Shown here piece after piece: positions 17,384 to 26,654 of a stretch of DNA of 64,000 nt. Within the stretch, counting starts at the first letter, position 1; each line of letters starts with the position of its first letter. A program made the position numbers and the translations under genes. The notes under the pieces are model-generated. The model had not been told where the DNA came from and ran no database searches. It saw nothing but the letters and a program-made list of their open reading frames with translations. The stretch comes from Nocardia exalbida NBRC 100660 (lineage in GTDB: Bacteria > Actinomycetota > Actinomycetes > Mycobacteriales > Mycobacteriaceae). The stretch lies in contig NZ_BAFZ01000036.1 of the NCBI RefSeq assembly GCF_000308575.1, forward strand, positions 107,308 through 171,307. Reading direction: 5' to 3'.

Positions 17384-17392
17384 AAGACCGGC

Positions 17393-17734
17393 ATGGACGA
17401 TTCCGCGCTGCTGAGCTACTGCCTGGCGAAGCCGGGAGCCTGGCAGGACGAGCCGTGGGAAGGCGACGTGGTCGCCAAGGTCGGCGACAAGATCTTCGCT
17501 TTTCTCGGTGCGACGTCGGTCGGCCTCAAATGCGGACGGACTCGTGAGGAGGCCGACGAGCTGGTCCGGGTGTATCCGGACGACGTGACGGCCTCGGCCT
17601 ATATCGGGCGATACGGCTGGAACGTCATCCAGTTCGGCGGCGCCGTCTCGGATAACGAACTGTACGAGCTGGTCGATCTCTCCTACGAGGCCGTCGTGCG
17701 CAAGCTGCCGAAGAGCAAGCGCCCGACCCTCTGA
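17393..17734 (+). CDS. MmcQ/YjbR family protein
   Basis: A 113-aa protein of the MmcQ/YjbR (DUF419) family, with a CyaY-like DNA-binding fold. Family marks are 'CLAKPGAWQDEPWEGDVV' at the start, 'KVGDKIFAFLG' in the middle, 'GLKCGRTREEADELV', and the C-terminal helix 'LVDLSYEAVVRKLPKSKRP'. It follows the VWA gene by 9 nt and probably shares its transcript. Its cellular role is not established. Confidence 0.88.
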   Translation: MDDSALLSYCLAKPGAWQDEPWEGDVVAKVGDKIFAFLGATSVGLKCGRTREEADELVRVYPDDVTASAYIGRYGWNVIQFGGAVSDNELYELVDLSYEAVVRKLPKSKRPTL

Positions 17735-17737
17735 CCG

Positions 17738-17764
17738 AAAGGGTTCGTTAAGCGAACCTTTGGC
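17738..17764. terminator. Short hairpin before the Hsp90-like gene
   Basis: AAAGGGTTCG-TTAAG-CGAACCTTT contains a 6-bp perfect stem extended by A:T pairs and ending in TTT. It lies 4 nt after the MmcQ stop and 24 nt before the Hsp90-like start, so it may terminate the upstream operon or act as an operator for the next one. Confidence 0.45.
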
Positions 17765-17787
17765 GTGCGCCGACAAGATCGGCGGCC

Positions 17788-19638
17788 ATGGTGAACAGAA
17801 CGCCGCGCGATCCGGCGGCGGTGCACAACAACTATTCGTTCCAGGTCGACCTGCGCGGGATAGTCGATCTGCTCTCGCATCACCTCTACTCCAGCCCTCG
17901 GGTCTTTCTCCGCGAGCTGTTGCAGAACGCTGTGGACGCGGTCACCGCTCGCAACCGACTGGATCCGCTGGCGCCCACCGCGATTCGGCTCACTGTAGGC
18001 GAAACCGGCCTGCGGATGAGCGATCCCGGCATCGGCTTGACCGAGAGCGACGTCCACCGGTTCCTCGCCACCATCGGCCGCTCGTCCAAGCGCGACGACA
18101 TCGAAGGCGCTCGACGGGAATTCCTCGGGCAGTTCGGGATCGGCCTGCTGGCCTGCTTCACCGTCGCCGAGACCATCCGAGTGGTCAGCCGATCGGCCAT
18201 CGACCCGACGGCGCCGCCCGTCGAGTGGCTGGCCTCGGCCGATGGTACCTATTCGGTGCGCGCGCTCGACCCGGCGGACTACGCCGAGCCGGGCACCTCC
18301 GTATGGCTCACCGCGCGTGGGGGAGCGCAGGAGTGGTTCCAGCCACGCCGGGTGACCGATCTGGCGCGTGAGTTCGGGTCGCTGCTGCCCTACGAGGTGA
18401 CGGTGGAGTCGGACGCAGGGGTGACGACGGTCACCGAGGGTGTCCCGGTCTGGCGGCGCGTGTTCGCGTCGGCGGACCAGCGCAGGGCCGCCCTGCTCGA
18501 ATACGGACGCCGGACGCTGGGCTTCCCCCCGCTCGACGTCATCGAACTCGAGGCCGGTGCGGCCGGGGTCAGCGGTGTCGCCTATGTGCTGTCCCAGCCG
18601 GGAAACCCGTCCGAAAGCAGTGCGCACCGGGTGTACCTGAAGGGAATGTTGCTCGGCGACGCGGTGCGCGGCGTACTGCCGGACTGGGCGTTCTTCGTGC
18701 GCGGGGTGATCGACACCGACACGCTGCGGCCCACCGCGTCGCGGGAGGGGCTCTACGAGGACGAGCGGCTCGCCGTGGTGCGTGAGGTGCTCGGCGATCG
18801 GATCCGGGACTGGCTCACCGAGATCGCCGCCGAACAGCCCCAGCGGTTGGCCGCGTTCCTGTCCGTACACGCGCTCGGGGTGAAGGCGATGGCAAGGCAT
18901 TCGGCCGACCTGCTGCGGATCATGCTGCCGCATCTGCATTTCGAGACCACCGACGGGCGCGTGCCGCTCACCGAGTTCACCCGCAACCACCGCACCGTGC
19001 GGGTGACCGCGACGGTCGAGGAGTTCCGTCAGGTGGCGGCCACCGCCGCCGCGCAGGGGATCGGCGTCGTCAACGGTGGCTACGCCTACGACCGCGAGCT
19101 GGTCGCGCAGCTGCCCCGGCTGCTACCCGGCGTCGAGGTGGTGGACCTGGACGCCGTCGCGATCACCGCAGCGCTCGACCCGGTCGACCCCGGCGAGGAA
19201 TTGGCGCTGGCCCCGGTGCTGGCGCTGGCGCGGACCGTGCTCGACCCGCTCGCGTGCGATGTGATCGTGCGCGCCTTCCACCCGGTCACGGTGCCCGCGC
19301 TCTACCTCGACGGCCGCGCCGCCCGCAACGAACGCGCCAGGGCGCAGACCGCCGAGGACGCCGACGAATTGTGGGCCGAGATCCTCGGCGCGTTGGCGGT
19401 CACGACGCCGCGTGCTCAGCTCGTGCTCAACCATCACAGCCCGATCGTGCGCAGGTTGTCCCGCATCGGCGACCCGGCCTTCCTGACAACCGCGGTCGAA
19501 TCGCTCTACGGCCAAGCGCTGCTGATGACCCACCGTCCGCTGAGCGCGGCCGACACGGCGTTGCTCAACCGCGCCTTCGGCGAATTCCTCGGCTGGGCCA
19601 CCCAACGCGCCGCTGACCGCGGCGAAGAGACGGAGTGA
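17788..19638 (+). CDS. Hsp90-family ATPase (HtpG-like)
   Basis: A 616-aa protein of the Hsp90 family. The Bergerat ATP-binding fold is complete: 'ELLQNAVDAV' with Asn47 at 43-52, 'SDPGIGL' at 78-84, 'IGRSSKRD' at 96-103 and 'GQFGIGLLACF' at 114-124. Middle and C-terminal regions are present but diverge strongly from canonical HtpG, and the length is close to HtpG. It is likely an ATP-driven chaperone for a narrow client set. The next gene, coupled by a 4-nt GTGA overlap or a 2-nt gap, encodes a helical-repeat protein that could be its dedicated partner. Confidence 0.88.
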   Translation: MVNRTPRDPAAVHNNYSFQVDLRGIVDLLSHHLYSSPRVFLRELLQNAVDAVTARNRLDPLAPTAIRLTVGETGLRMSDPGIGLTESDVHRFLATIGRSSKRDDIEGARREFLGQFGIGLLACFTVAETIRVVSRSAIDPTAPPVEWLASADGTYSVRALDPADYAEPGTSVWLTARGGAQEWFQPRRVTDLAREFGSLLPYEVTVESDAGVTTVTEGVPVWRRVFASADQRRAALLEYGRRTLGFPPLDVIELEAGAAGVSGVAYVLSQPGNPSESSAHRVYLKGMLLGDAVRGVLPDWAFFVRGVIDTDTLRPTASREGLYEDERLAVVREVLGDRIRDWLTEIAAEQPQRLAAFLSVHALGVKAMARHSADLLRIMLPHLHFETTDGRVPLTEFTRNHRTVRVTATVEEFRQVAATAAAQGIGVVNGGYAYDRELVAQLPRLLPGVEVVDLDAVAITAALDPVDPGEELALAPVLALARTVLDPLACDVIVRAFHPVTVPALYLDGRAARNERARAQTAEDADELWAEILGALAVTTPRAQLVLNHHSPIVRRLSRIGDPAFLTTAVESLYGQALLMTHRPLSAADTALLNRAFGEFLGWATQRAADRGEETE

Positions 19639-19640
19639 GC

Positions 19641-21602
19641 ATGGACGCCGCCGAGATCAACGCCGCACTGGCGCACATCTACGCGCTGCCGCACGGCCGG
19701 ACGCGGACCGAGCGACTGGAGACCCTGGCCGCGGCCGCGAAAACCGGTCCGGATCGCGCGCTCGAAGGCAGGGTGCTGCTCGAGCTGGCGCAGTCCTACA
19801 CCTACGCGGGCGAACGCGATCTGGTGCCCGTCGTCTACGGCAGGTTGCTGCGCGTCTACGACGATCATCCCGCCGAATTGGGCCCGATGACGCATTCGGT
19901 GCACTGGTACCTGAAATGGATGACCTGGGGCATGATCGACAACCCCGCGATACCGCTGTCCACGATCGATCGCTGGTTCGTCGAGCTGGACAACCGCTAC
20001 CGGCAGCGCGGCTACAGCCTTCGCCCGGTGCTGGCGCTGCGCTCCGAACTCGCTCGCGAGATCGGTGACACCCCGGCCGCCGCCGCGTGGCTGGCGCAGG
20101 CCAGGGCCGCCGCGCGCGACAGCATGTCCGACTGCGACGCCTGTGAGCGTAGCGAGTGGGGTGTGACGAGCGTGTACCTCGGCGACGACGAGGCCGGGCT
20201 GGCGCAGTGGAAACCCGTGCTCGACGGCGACCGGTCGTGTGCCGAGGAACCGCACCGCGTGCTGGCCGAGGCATTGCTCCCGCTGGTGCGCACCGGGCGC
20301 GTCGCGGCCGCGCGCGGCGCGCACCTGACCGGGTACCCACTGGTCCGGCACACCGAGGACCTGCGTCCGTCGGTGGCGTTGCACGTGGAATTCTGCGCGC
20401 TGACCGGCAACGAAGCGCGCGGGCTGGAGATCCTCGCCGAACACGCGAGCTGGCTGGCCGATTCCGGCGCCGACGCGGGCGCGCGGCTCGCGTTCGCGAC
20501 CGGTGTGTGCGTGCTGCTGCGCAGGCTGGTCGCGCTGCGACTGGGCGATCTCCCGCTGGCGGACGGGACGGTGGAATCGGTGCGCGCGAAGCTGGAAACC
20601 GAGATCGGCGCGCTGTGCGCCCGCTACGACGCCCGCAACGGCAACAGCGCGGTCAGCCTGCGCACGGCCGCCCGGCTCGCCGCCGAGCCGCTGCTCGAGC
20701 GGCTGCCGCTCGGTGTCCGCAGCACGCTGCCTCGCGCCGCGCACCTGCCGGACAGCGGTCCGGCGGCCGACGACTTCTCCGGCGATCGAGCCGGTGAGGT
20801 GCGCAGGCTGGCCGAACTCGGCGCCGCCCGGCTCGCCGATACGCCCGAGGAGGCGGAAGCGCATCTGCGGGAAGCGCTGGCGCTCGGCACGCCGGTGCTG
20901 ACCGGGGAGGAGGCCGCCCGGCTCGGCGCGCAGCTGGTCATCGCCATCGCGAGCCAGCCGGACCGCGAGCTCGATCTGGCCGACGCCGCGGTGCGCGCCG
21001 CCGCGCGCTGGGAGGGACTGTCCGAACCGGACGTGCTGCACCACACCGTGGTCGCCGCGCGCGCGTTCCACCGCGCCGAGCGCCACGGGGAGGCGGTCGC
21101 CCTCTTCGAACAGGCGCTGGCCGGCGGTGCCATCCCATATCCGTCCGGTGAACTGGCGGTGGTGCGTGCCCAGTTCGGCCGCTCCCTGGACGCACTCGAC
21201 CGCCCTCGCGAGGCGGCGCGGCAGTTCCTCGAAGGGGCGCGTCTGGTCGAGCACGATCCGGAACGGACGAAGCTGCACGCCGAGCTGGCGTGGTCGGCCG
21301 CAGGCGCGCTCGAGCACTGCGGGCAGGACGACGAGGCGGTGGCGGCCTACCACCGCGCCGCCGAGCTGTGGGCCCCGCTGGGCGCGGTGGCTGCGCGGGC
21401 GGCTTGCCTACGGTCGGCGGCATGGCTCCAGGTGTCCCCCGGAGCCGATCCCGAACCCTGGCTCACCTCCATGCGGACGCTGACCGCCGAGCTGGCCCTG
21501 CTGGCCGAACGGTCGGCAGAGGCGGCGGAGGAACTTGCGCACACCCGCGAACAACTGGCCGGCATGCTGCGAATCGGCGGCGTCCCGGAAACCAGCGCCT
21601 GA
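19641..21602 (+). CDS. TPR-like helical-repeat protein, partner of the Hsp90-like protein
   Basis: A 653-aa all-helical protein with TPR-like spacing: repeated Ala/Leu-rich helix pairs such as '[24 protein letters not shown]', seen here only in part, and '[19 protein letters not shown]'. There is no signal peptide or membrane segment. The C-terminus (about 600-653) is Glu/Ala-rich and may be a coiled coil. ATG at 19641 has CGGAG upstream; a GTG at 19635 overlaps the Hsp90-like stop and would add two residues. Location and TPR type suggest a co-chaperone, by analogy with eukaryotic TPR-Hsp90 partners. Residues near 170 ('CERSEW') are encoded by a GAGCGTAGCGAG oligomer also found between genes here. 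Confidence 0.72.
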   Translation: MDAAEINAALAHIYALPHGRTRTERLETLAAAAKTGPDRALEGRVLLELAQSYTYAGERDLVPVVYGRLLRVYDDHPAELGPMTHSVHWYLKWMTWGMIDNPAIPLSTIDRWFVELDNRYRQRGYSLRPVLALRSELAREIGDTPAAAAWLAQARAAARDSMSDCDACERSEWGVTSVYLGDDEAGLAQWKPVLDGDRSCAEEPHRVLAEALLPLVRTGRVAAARGAHLTGYPLVRHTEDLRPSVALHVEFCALTGNEARGLEILAEHASWLADSGADAGARLAFATGVCVLLRRLVALRLGDLPLADGTVESVRAKLETEIGALCARYDARNGNSAVSLRTAARLAAEPLLERLPLGVRSTLPRAAHLPDSGPAADDFSGDRAGEVRRLAELGAARLADTPEEAEAHLREALALGTPVLTGEEAARLGAQLVIAIASQPDRELDLADAAVRAAARWEGLSEPDVLHHTVVAARAFHRAERHGEAVALFEQALAGGAIPYPSGELAVVRAQFGRSLDALDRPREAARQFLEGARLVEHDPERTKLHAELAWSAAGALEHCGQDDEAVAAYHRAAELWAPLGAVAARAACLRSAAWLQVSPGADPEPWLTSMRTLTAELALLAERSAEAAEELAHTREQLAGMLRIGGVPETSA

Positions 21603-21705
21603 GGCTCGCGGCGGACCGGACTGCGGGCGGGTGTCCACAGTTCGGTGGCCGCCCCTCGCTGACCGGCCCGTGCGGGCCGTGCGCGACCCGTTAAGCTCGG
21701 CAGTC

Positions 21706-22347
21706 ATGCACGAGAGAGGTCGGCGCGGCCGCAAGCTCGGGGTGATGGGCGGCACGTTCGACCCCATCCACCACGGGCATCTGGTCGCCGCCAGCGAGGT
21801 CGCGCACCGGTTCGACCTGGACGAAGTGATCTTCGTCCCGACCGGGCAACCGTGGCAGAAATCGCACACGCAGGTCAGCCCGGCCGAGGACCGGTACCTG
21901 ATGACCGTCATCGCGACCGCGTCCAATCCGCGGTTCTCGGTGAGCCGCGCGGACATCGATCGCGGCAAGATGACCTACACCGTCGACACCCTGCGGGAGA
22001 TGCAATCGGCGCATCCCGGTGCCGAGCTGTACTTCATCACCGGTGCGGACGCGTTGGCCAGCATCCTGACATGGCAGGATTGGGCGGAACTGTTCGACCT
22101 GGCGAAGTTCGTCGGGGTGAGCCGTCCGGGGTACGAGCTGAACATCGATCACCTTCAAGAGCACCTGCGGGATCTTCCGGCGGATGCGGTGACCATGATC
22201 GAGGTCCCCGCGCTGGCGATCTCGTCGAGTGAATGCCGTCGCCGCGCCGCCGAGAACCGGCCGGTGTGGTACCTCGTCCCCGACGGCGTGGTGCAGTACA
22301 TATCGAAGCGGCACCTGTATGTGCCCGGAGCAGCGGAAGGTAGCTGA
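21706..22347 (+). CDS. nadD: Nicotinate-nucleotide adenylyltransferase
   Basis: A 213-aa enzyme that adenylates nicotinate mononucleotide to deamido-NAD, a step of NAD synthesis. The nucleotidyltransferase motif '[12 protein letters not shown]' is at 15-26 with the HxGH-type histidines, and '[20 protein letters not shown]' replaces the usual ISSTxIR motif near 178. The ATG at 21706 lies 9 nt after TAAGCT (21692-21697), a probable -10 box. The neighbouring rsfS gene follows as in most actinobacteria. Confidence 0.95.
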   Translation: MHERGRRGRKLGVMGGTFDPIHHGHLVAASEVAHRFDLDEVIFVPTGQPWQKSHTQVSPAEDRYLMTVIATASNPRFSVSRADIDRGKMTYTVDTLREMQSAHPGAELYFITGADALASILTWQDWAELFDLAKFVGVSRPGYELNIDHLQEHLRDLPADAVTMIEVPALAISSSECRRRAAENRPVWYLVPDGVVQYISKRHLYVPGAAEGS

Positions 22348-22367
22348 GCGTGAGCGAGCGCAGCGAG
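22346..22367 (+). repeat. GAGCG/AGCGAG-type oligomer between nadD and rsfS
   Basis: The 28-nt gap between nadD and rsfS consists largely of GAGCG-TGAGCGAGCGCAGCGAG. It overlaps the nadD stop codon and its end (GAGGTG) supplies the likely Shine-Dalgarno sequence of rsfS. Related oligomers occur at 20146-20157 (inside a gene), 3916-3929 and 57612-57653. Confidence 0.5.
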
Positions 22368-22375
22368 GTGCGGGC

Positions 22376-22786
22376 ATGACGGCGTCGACCGAATCGGTGG
22401 AGATCGCGCAGGTCGCCGCGCTGGCCGCGGACGAGAAGCTGGCGTCGGACGTGGTGGTGCTCGACGTGTCCGAGCAGCTGGTGATCACCGACTGCTTCGT
22501 GATCGCGTCGGCGCCCAACGAACGCCAGGTCAACGCCATCGTCGACAACGTGGAGGAGAAACTACGCGCGGCCGGGCACAAGCCGGTCCGGCGCGAGGGC
22601 ACCCGCGAAGGCCGCTGGGCGCTGCTGGACTACGTCGACGTCGTCGTGCACATCCAGCACAACGACGAGCGCAATTTCTATGCGCTGGAACGTTTGTGGA
22701 AGGACTGCCCCGTCGTGCCGGTCACCGGCCTCACCGGGCCTCCGGAGACACGCTCGGCGGCGACGGAGGACGAGGCGCGATCGTGA
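22376..22786 (+). CDS. rsfS: Ribosome silencing factor RsfS
   Basis: A 136-aa RsfS/Iojap/DUF143 protein. It binds ribosomal protein L14 and blocks 30S-50S joining when nutrients are short. Family marks are 'DVVVLDVSEQLVITDCFVIAS', split here around residues 24-44, 'NERQVNAIVDNVEEKL', and 'WALLDYVDVVVHIQ', followed by 'RNFYALERLWKDC'. The ATG at 22376 has GAGGTG 5 nt upstream. It overlaps the next gene by 4 nt (GTGA). Confidence 0.95.
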   Translation: MTASTESVEIAQVAALAADEKLASDVVVLDVSEQLVITDCFVIASAPNERQVNAIVDNVEEKLRAAGHKPVRREGTREGRWALLDYVDVVVHIQHNDERNFYALERLWKDCPVVPVTGLTGPPETRSAATEDEARS

Positions 22787-23442
22787 GCAGACATGCCGGC
22801 GTGCGCACCTTGATCCTGTTGCGCCACGGGCAAACCGAATGGAACGCCGCCGACCGGATGCAAGGCCAGATCGACACCGATCTCACCGAACTCGGTCGCA
22901 GACAGGCCAAAGAGGCCGCACGCGAACTGGTTTCGCGCAACGCCATCGCAATCCACTCCTCGGACCTGCGCAGGGCCTTCGACACCGCGACGGCACTGGC
23001 CGAGCACACCGGCCTCACCGTCGTGCCCGACACCAGGTTGCGGGAGACCAACCTCGGCGACTGGGAGGGCCTGACCCACCTGGAAGTCGACGCCGACTAC
23101 CCGGGCGCGCGCATGACGTGGCGGCTGAACGCGGACTACACCCCGCCCAACGGCGAGAGCAAACTAGAGGTCGGTGCGCGGTCGCTGCCGGTGGTGCGGG
23201 AGTTGCTGGTCGAGCGACAGGATTGGCCCGGCCGGACTATCATCCTGGTGGCGCACGGCGGGCTGATCGCCGCCCTCACGGCCGCGCTGCTCGACCTGCC
23301 GCCGCAGAACTGGCCGATCCTCGGAGGACTGGCCAACACCAGCTGGGTGCAGCTCAGCAGTCACGGCCCGAGCATCGAACAGCCCGGCTGGCGTCTGGAT
23401 GTGTGGAACGCGGCGGCGAAGGTAGCACCGGATGTCCTCTGA
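22783..23442 (+). CDS. gpgP: Glucosyl-3-phosphoglycerate phosphatase (histidine phosphatase family)
   Basis: A 219-aa histidine phosphatase. '[10 protein letters not shown]' puts the phosphorylated His at residue 15, the second conserved His is in '[10 protein letters not shown]' near 160, and the Glu is in '[13 protein letters not shown]'. In mycobacteria the gene at this position (between rsfS and octT) is GpgP, which dephosphorylates glucosyl-3-phosphoglycerate to glucosylglycerate in the synthesis of methylglucose lipopolysaccharide. The assignment rests on that synteny and length. GTG at 22783 overlaps the rsfS stop. Confidence 0.85.
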   Translation: MSRHAGVRTLILLRHGQTEWNAADRMQGQIDTDLTELGRRQAKEAARELVSRNAIAIHSSDLRRAFDTATALAEHTGLTVVPDTRLRETNLGDWEGLTHLEVDADYPGARMTWRLNADYTPPNGESKLEVGARSLPVVRELLVERQDWPGRTIILVAHGGLIAALTAALLDLPPQNWPILGGLANTSWVQLSSHGPSIEQPGWRLDVWNAAAKVAPDVL

Positions 23443-24889
23443 AGAGCCGATCAGATCGGTCCCCGACGAACTGTTCCGTAAGGTGTCGGCCAAGCCCGAA
23501 CGGCAGTTGCCGGACGCGTTGTTCGGCGGCCCGACACCGGCTGCCCGCGAACCCGAGGCAACGTCCGGGGATGCCTCGGACTCGGCCGTGGAAAACAACG
23601 GCCGGTCCGAGTTTGCCGAGGAATCCGACGCGGAGGACGACGTATCCGGCGGCATCGTCGCCGGAGCGGAGCCGCGACCGCGCGCCGCCGCTGACACCTC
23701 GCCCGTCGCCTCGGAACCGGTTGCCGAGTTGGCGGAAACGCTCGGCGAATCGGTGGCCTCGGCTGCGGACGGAGCCGAGACAGCGGACGCCGAATCTTTC
23801 GCCGCAGCACCGAATGGATCCGCGGAGTCCGGCGAACCGGTTGCTATGAACGCGGTGGCGGCGATCGCGGAATCGGTTGCCGCAGCACCGATCGGGTTCG
23901 CAGCAGAGTCCGGTGAACCGGTGGCTACGGTGGCGGACAAGCTCGCGGCCGACGCGCTTGCCGAATCCGCCGCGCCGGATGGGCTAACAGCAGTGCTCGG
24001 CGAATCGGCGGCGGACGGGTCCGCGGCCGACGCGATCTCCGCGCCCACCGACGCCGTGATCGAGCCCGCCACAGCGCCGACCGGGCCCGCCGTGTCAGCG
24101 GAAGCCGAACTCGCGGCGTCCGATCCGGCCGCTGCCGCTTCGGAATCCCTTGCCGCCGACGAGCCGGCCGAAACACGCGAAGCCGCGCGCCCGGTGCTGC
24201 TGGTGATCGCCGACTCGCTCTCCTACTTCGGGCCCAAGGGCGGACTGCCCGCCGATCATCCGCGCATCTGGCCGAATCTGGTTGCCGCCGAACTCGATTG
24301 GGATGTCGAATTGGTCGCGCGGATCGGCTGGACCTGCCGCGACGCCTACTGGGCGCTGATCGGCGATCCCCGGGTGTGGGCCGCGGTGCCGCGCGCGGGT
24401 GCGGTGGTCTTCGCGGTCGGCGGTATGGACACGCTGCCCTCGCCGCTGCCCACCGCCCTGCGCGAGTTGATCCGCTACGTGCGCCCGCCTGCTCTGCGCA
24501 GGGTAGTGCGCGCCACCTACAACTGGTTGCAGCCGAAATTGTCGAAACTCGGCAGGCCCGTGGCGCTTCCGCCGCAGGTGAGCGTCGACTATCTGGAACA
24601 GTCCCGCACGGCGCTGGCGCAGTTGCGCCCCGGCCTGCCCGTTGTCGCGGTACTGCCGTCGGTGCACGACTGCGCGGCCTACGGTCGCGTGCACTCCGGT
24701 AGACCGCGGGCCGTCGAGGCACTGCGCGCCTGGTCGGGCCGGACCTCGGTGCCGCTGGTCGACCTCGGTGAAGCGGTGCGCGACAACATCTTCTCCGGCG
24801 ATGCGAACCCGGACGGCATCCACTGGGGCTGGGACGGGCACACGGCGGTGGCCAACGCGATGGTGAAGACCCTGCAGGAGGTTCGGTAG
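23432..24889 (+). CDS. octT: OctT-like SGNH acyltransferase with long disordered N-terminal extension
   Basis: A 485-aa protein. The C-terminal ~235 residues form an SGNH-fold domain: '[13 protein letters not shown]' (Ser motif), '[12 protein letters not shown]' (GxND-like, with Met for Asn) and '[10 protein letters not shown]' (Asp-His). In M. tuberculosis the gene in this place encodes OctT, the diglucosylglycerate octanoyltransferase of methylglucose lipopolysaccharide synthesis, and is about the length of this domain alone. Here residues 1-250 are extra: acidic, Ala/Ser/Glu-rich, with repeats around 'ESGEPVA', and probably disordered. ATG at 23432 has GAAGG upstream and overlaps gpgP by 11 nt. 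A shorter start near residue 240 cannot be excluded. Confidence 0.75.
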   Translation: MSSEEPIRSVPDELFRKVSAKPERQLPDALFGGPTPAAREPEATSGDASDSAVENNGRSEFAEESDAEDDVSGGIVAGAEPRPRAAADTSPVASEPVAELAETLGESVASAADGAETADAESFAAAPNGSAESGEPVAMNAVAAIAESVAAAPIGFAAESGEPVATVADKLAADALAESAAPDGLTAVLGESAADGSAADAISAPTDAVIEPATAPTGPAVSAEAELAASDPAAAASESLAADEPAETREAARPVLLVIADSLSYFGPKGGLPADHPRIWPNLVAAELDWDVELVARIGWTCRDAYWALIGDPRVWAAVPRAGAVVFAVGGMDTLPSPLPTALRELIRYVRPPALRRVVRATYNWLQPKLSKLGRPVALPPQVSVDYLEQSRTALAQLRPGLPVVAVLPSVHDCAAYGRVHSGRPRAVEALRAWSGRTSVPLVDLGEAVRDNIFSGDANPDGIHWGWDGHTAVANAMVKTLQEVR

Positions 24890-24892
24890 TCC

Positions 24893-25735
24893 GTGGCAGT
24901 CGTGGTCGTCACCGATTCGTCCGCCGGCCTCCCTGCCGAACACCTCGACGAACTGGATATCGCCGTTGTCCCGCTGCACGTCCTGGTCGGTGACCGGGCG
25001 ATGCGGGAAGGCGTGGATCCCGTCGATATCGACTACGCCTCCGACACCGTGACCACCTCCGCCCCCTCACCCGGTGAGCTGCGCGAGGTCTACGAGCGGG
25101 CCTGGGAGCGCAGCGGCGGCGACGGCGTTGTCGCGGTGCATCTCTCCCGTCGGCTGTCCGGGACCTGGGAGGCCGGGCGACAGGCCGTGCGCGACATGGA
25201 CGCCGCCGATCGCGTCCGCCTGGTCGACTCGCTGGGGGCCGGGCTGGCCACCGGGCTGCCCGCGCTGGCCGCCGCGCGCCGAGCCTCGGGCGGGGCGCCG
25301 CTGGACGTGGTCTACGACGCGGCGGTCGCCGCCGCCGCGCGTGCCCGCACGTTCATCCTGGTCAATCGCACCGAGCAGCTGCGCCGCGGCGGCAGGCTGT
25401 CGTCGGCGGCGACGTTCTTCGGCAGCGAGCTGGTCACCAAGCCGCTGTTGCACATCGTGGAAGGGCGGCTGGAGCTGCGCGAGAAGGTCCGGACGCGCTC
25501 CAAGGCGTACACGAAACTCGTCGCCGCGGCGGTCGACGCGGCCGGTGAGGACGGTGCCGCGGTGGCCGTGCAGCACCTCGGCGCCGAGGAGGCCGCGCAG
25601 ACCGTCGCGGGCCAGTTGCGCGAACTCGTCCCCGGCATCAGAGAACTCATCGTCGCCGAATTCGGACCCGCGCTGGCGGTGCACTTGGGGCTGGGGGCGC
25701 TGGGTGTGCTGGTGGTGCCGGGCGGGTGCCACTGA
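24893..25735 (+). CDS. DegV family fatty-acid-binding protein
   Basis: A 280-aa DegV protein. The family's first block 'VVTDSSAGLP' is at 5-14, followed by 'TTSAPSPGEL' near 52-61, 'SRRLSGTWEA' and 'LRRGGRLSSAATFFGSELV' split around residues 163-182. DegV proteins bind a fatty acid and can present it to a fatty-acid kinase. No kinase gene is adjacent. GTG at 24893 follows octT by 3 nt, so it is in the same operon; the octT-degV order matches M. tuberculosis. Confidence 0.92.
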   Translation: MAVVVVTDSSAGLPAEHLDELDIAVVPLHVLVGDRAMREGVDPVDIDYASDTVTTSAPSPGELREVYERAWERSGGDGVVAVHLSRRLSGTWEAGRQAVRDMDAADRVRLVDSLGAGLATGLPALAAARRASGGAPLDVVYDAAVAAAARARTFILVNRTEQLRRGGRLSSAATFFGSELVTKPLLHIVEGRLELREKVRTRSKAYTKLVAAAVDAAGEDGAAVAVQHLGAEEAAQTVAGQLRELVPGIRELIVAEFGPALAVHLGLGALGVLVVPGGCH

Positions 25736-25795
25736 ACGTCGCCGTACACAGCGATCTCGGTGATCCGAATAGGGGCGGGCTGTTCGTCCTGTGGT

Positions 25796-25807
25796 TAGCG
25801 TCGGGGC
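25796..25807 (+). promoter_or_regulatory. -10 box of a probable leaderless GNAT transcript
   Basis: TAGCGT at 25796-25801 ends 6 nt before the ATG at 25808, with no Shine-Dalgarno sequence between. Confidence 0.5.
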
Positions 25808-26293
25808 ATGAGTGTGTCGAGGCCGCCGCTCCGTTCTCCGCTCACCGTGACCTCGGTCGACTGGGAGCATCCTGACGCGGTGACATTGCGTGCGGAGATG
25901 GCTGCCGAGGTCGGGCCGCGGTATGCCCACCTGGCAAAGCAGCTGTCCACTAATCCGAATGCCGTCGACCCGGCCACCGTGCACAGCACTTTTGTCGCCT
26001 ACTCCGGCGGTCCGGTCGGCCATGCCGCCCTGCGGTGGAACGCGGGGGAACTCGAGGTCAAGCGGATGTTCGTCCGTCCCGCCCACCGTGGCTCGGGCGC
26101 CGCGGCCGTGCTGCTCGCCGCCGCCGAGGACGCCGCCCGCACGGCCGGGCAGCCTCGCCTCATATTGCAAACCGGTCACCTGCAACCGGAGGCCGTTCGC
26201 TTCTACGAGCGCAGCGGCTATCACCGTATTCCGATCTTCTCGCCGTATGAGGTACTGCCCTTGTCGAACTGCTTCGCCAAGGATCTGGGCTGA
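25808..26293 (+). CDS. GNAT-family N-acetyltransferase
   Basis: A 161-aa single-domain GNAT acetyltransferase. Motif A is 'VKRMFVRPAHRGSGAAAVLL', the acetyl-CoA pyrophosphate loop being RGSGAA near residue 97-102; the C-terminal 'EAVRFYERSGYHRIPIF' is motif B. It transfers an acetyl group to an unknown small molecule or protein amine. It occupies the place between degV and comEA where, as I recall, M. tuberculosis has eis, but it is far shorter and lacks the extra domains of Eis. Confidence 0.88.
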   Translation: MSVSRPPLRSPLTVTSVDWEHPDAVTLRAEMAAEVGPRYAHLAKQLSTNPNAVDPATVHSTFVAYSGGPVGHAALRWNAGELEVKRMFVRPAHRGSGAAAVLLAAAEDAARTAGQPRLILQTGHLQPEAVRFYERSGYHRIPIFSPYEVLPLSNCFAKDLG

Positions 26294-26654
26294 GCCGGGA
26301 ATTCCTCTGATGCTCCGCCGGCCGAGTCGGCCGCGGCGTCGGCGAGGCCGGTCATCTGCTCGCCGTGTTGCGGTGCCGCATGGTGGGCGCCGACGGGTTT
26401 GCCGACCGGAAGGTTCTGGTCGGGGGCACGGTCTGCTCGGCGCGTCGGCCCGGATCCGGCGGGCTCGGTGCGCTCGGCCGGAATCCACCGAGCCGTGTCC
26501 CGGGAAGCTCGTATGCGAACTACGCGGCGTGTTCGGAGGAATGCGCCGACCGCTCGAGGGCGAGTTGTGCACAGCGCTCCGGTTATCAACAGGTTCGTCG
26601 AATCCGCTGGTCGGGCAGATTTTACGGCCGTGTGGCGGCACTACCGTCGCCGCC
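26294..26654 (+). other. Gene-free stretch upstream of comEA
   Basis: About 360 bp with no supported gene; several frames stay open only through base composition. TACCGT at 26642-26647 lies 7 nt before the comEA ATG and is a probable -10 box of a leaderless message. Confidence 0.5.

Noticed and set aside
17738..17764. Hairpin GGTTCG-N5-CGAACC as a LexA-type SOS box
   Set aside because: Spacing and flanks do not fit the actinobacterial GAAC-N4-GTTC pattern; a small terminator or other operator is as likely.
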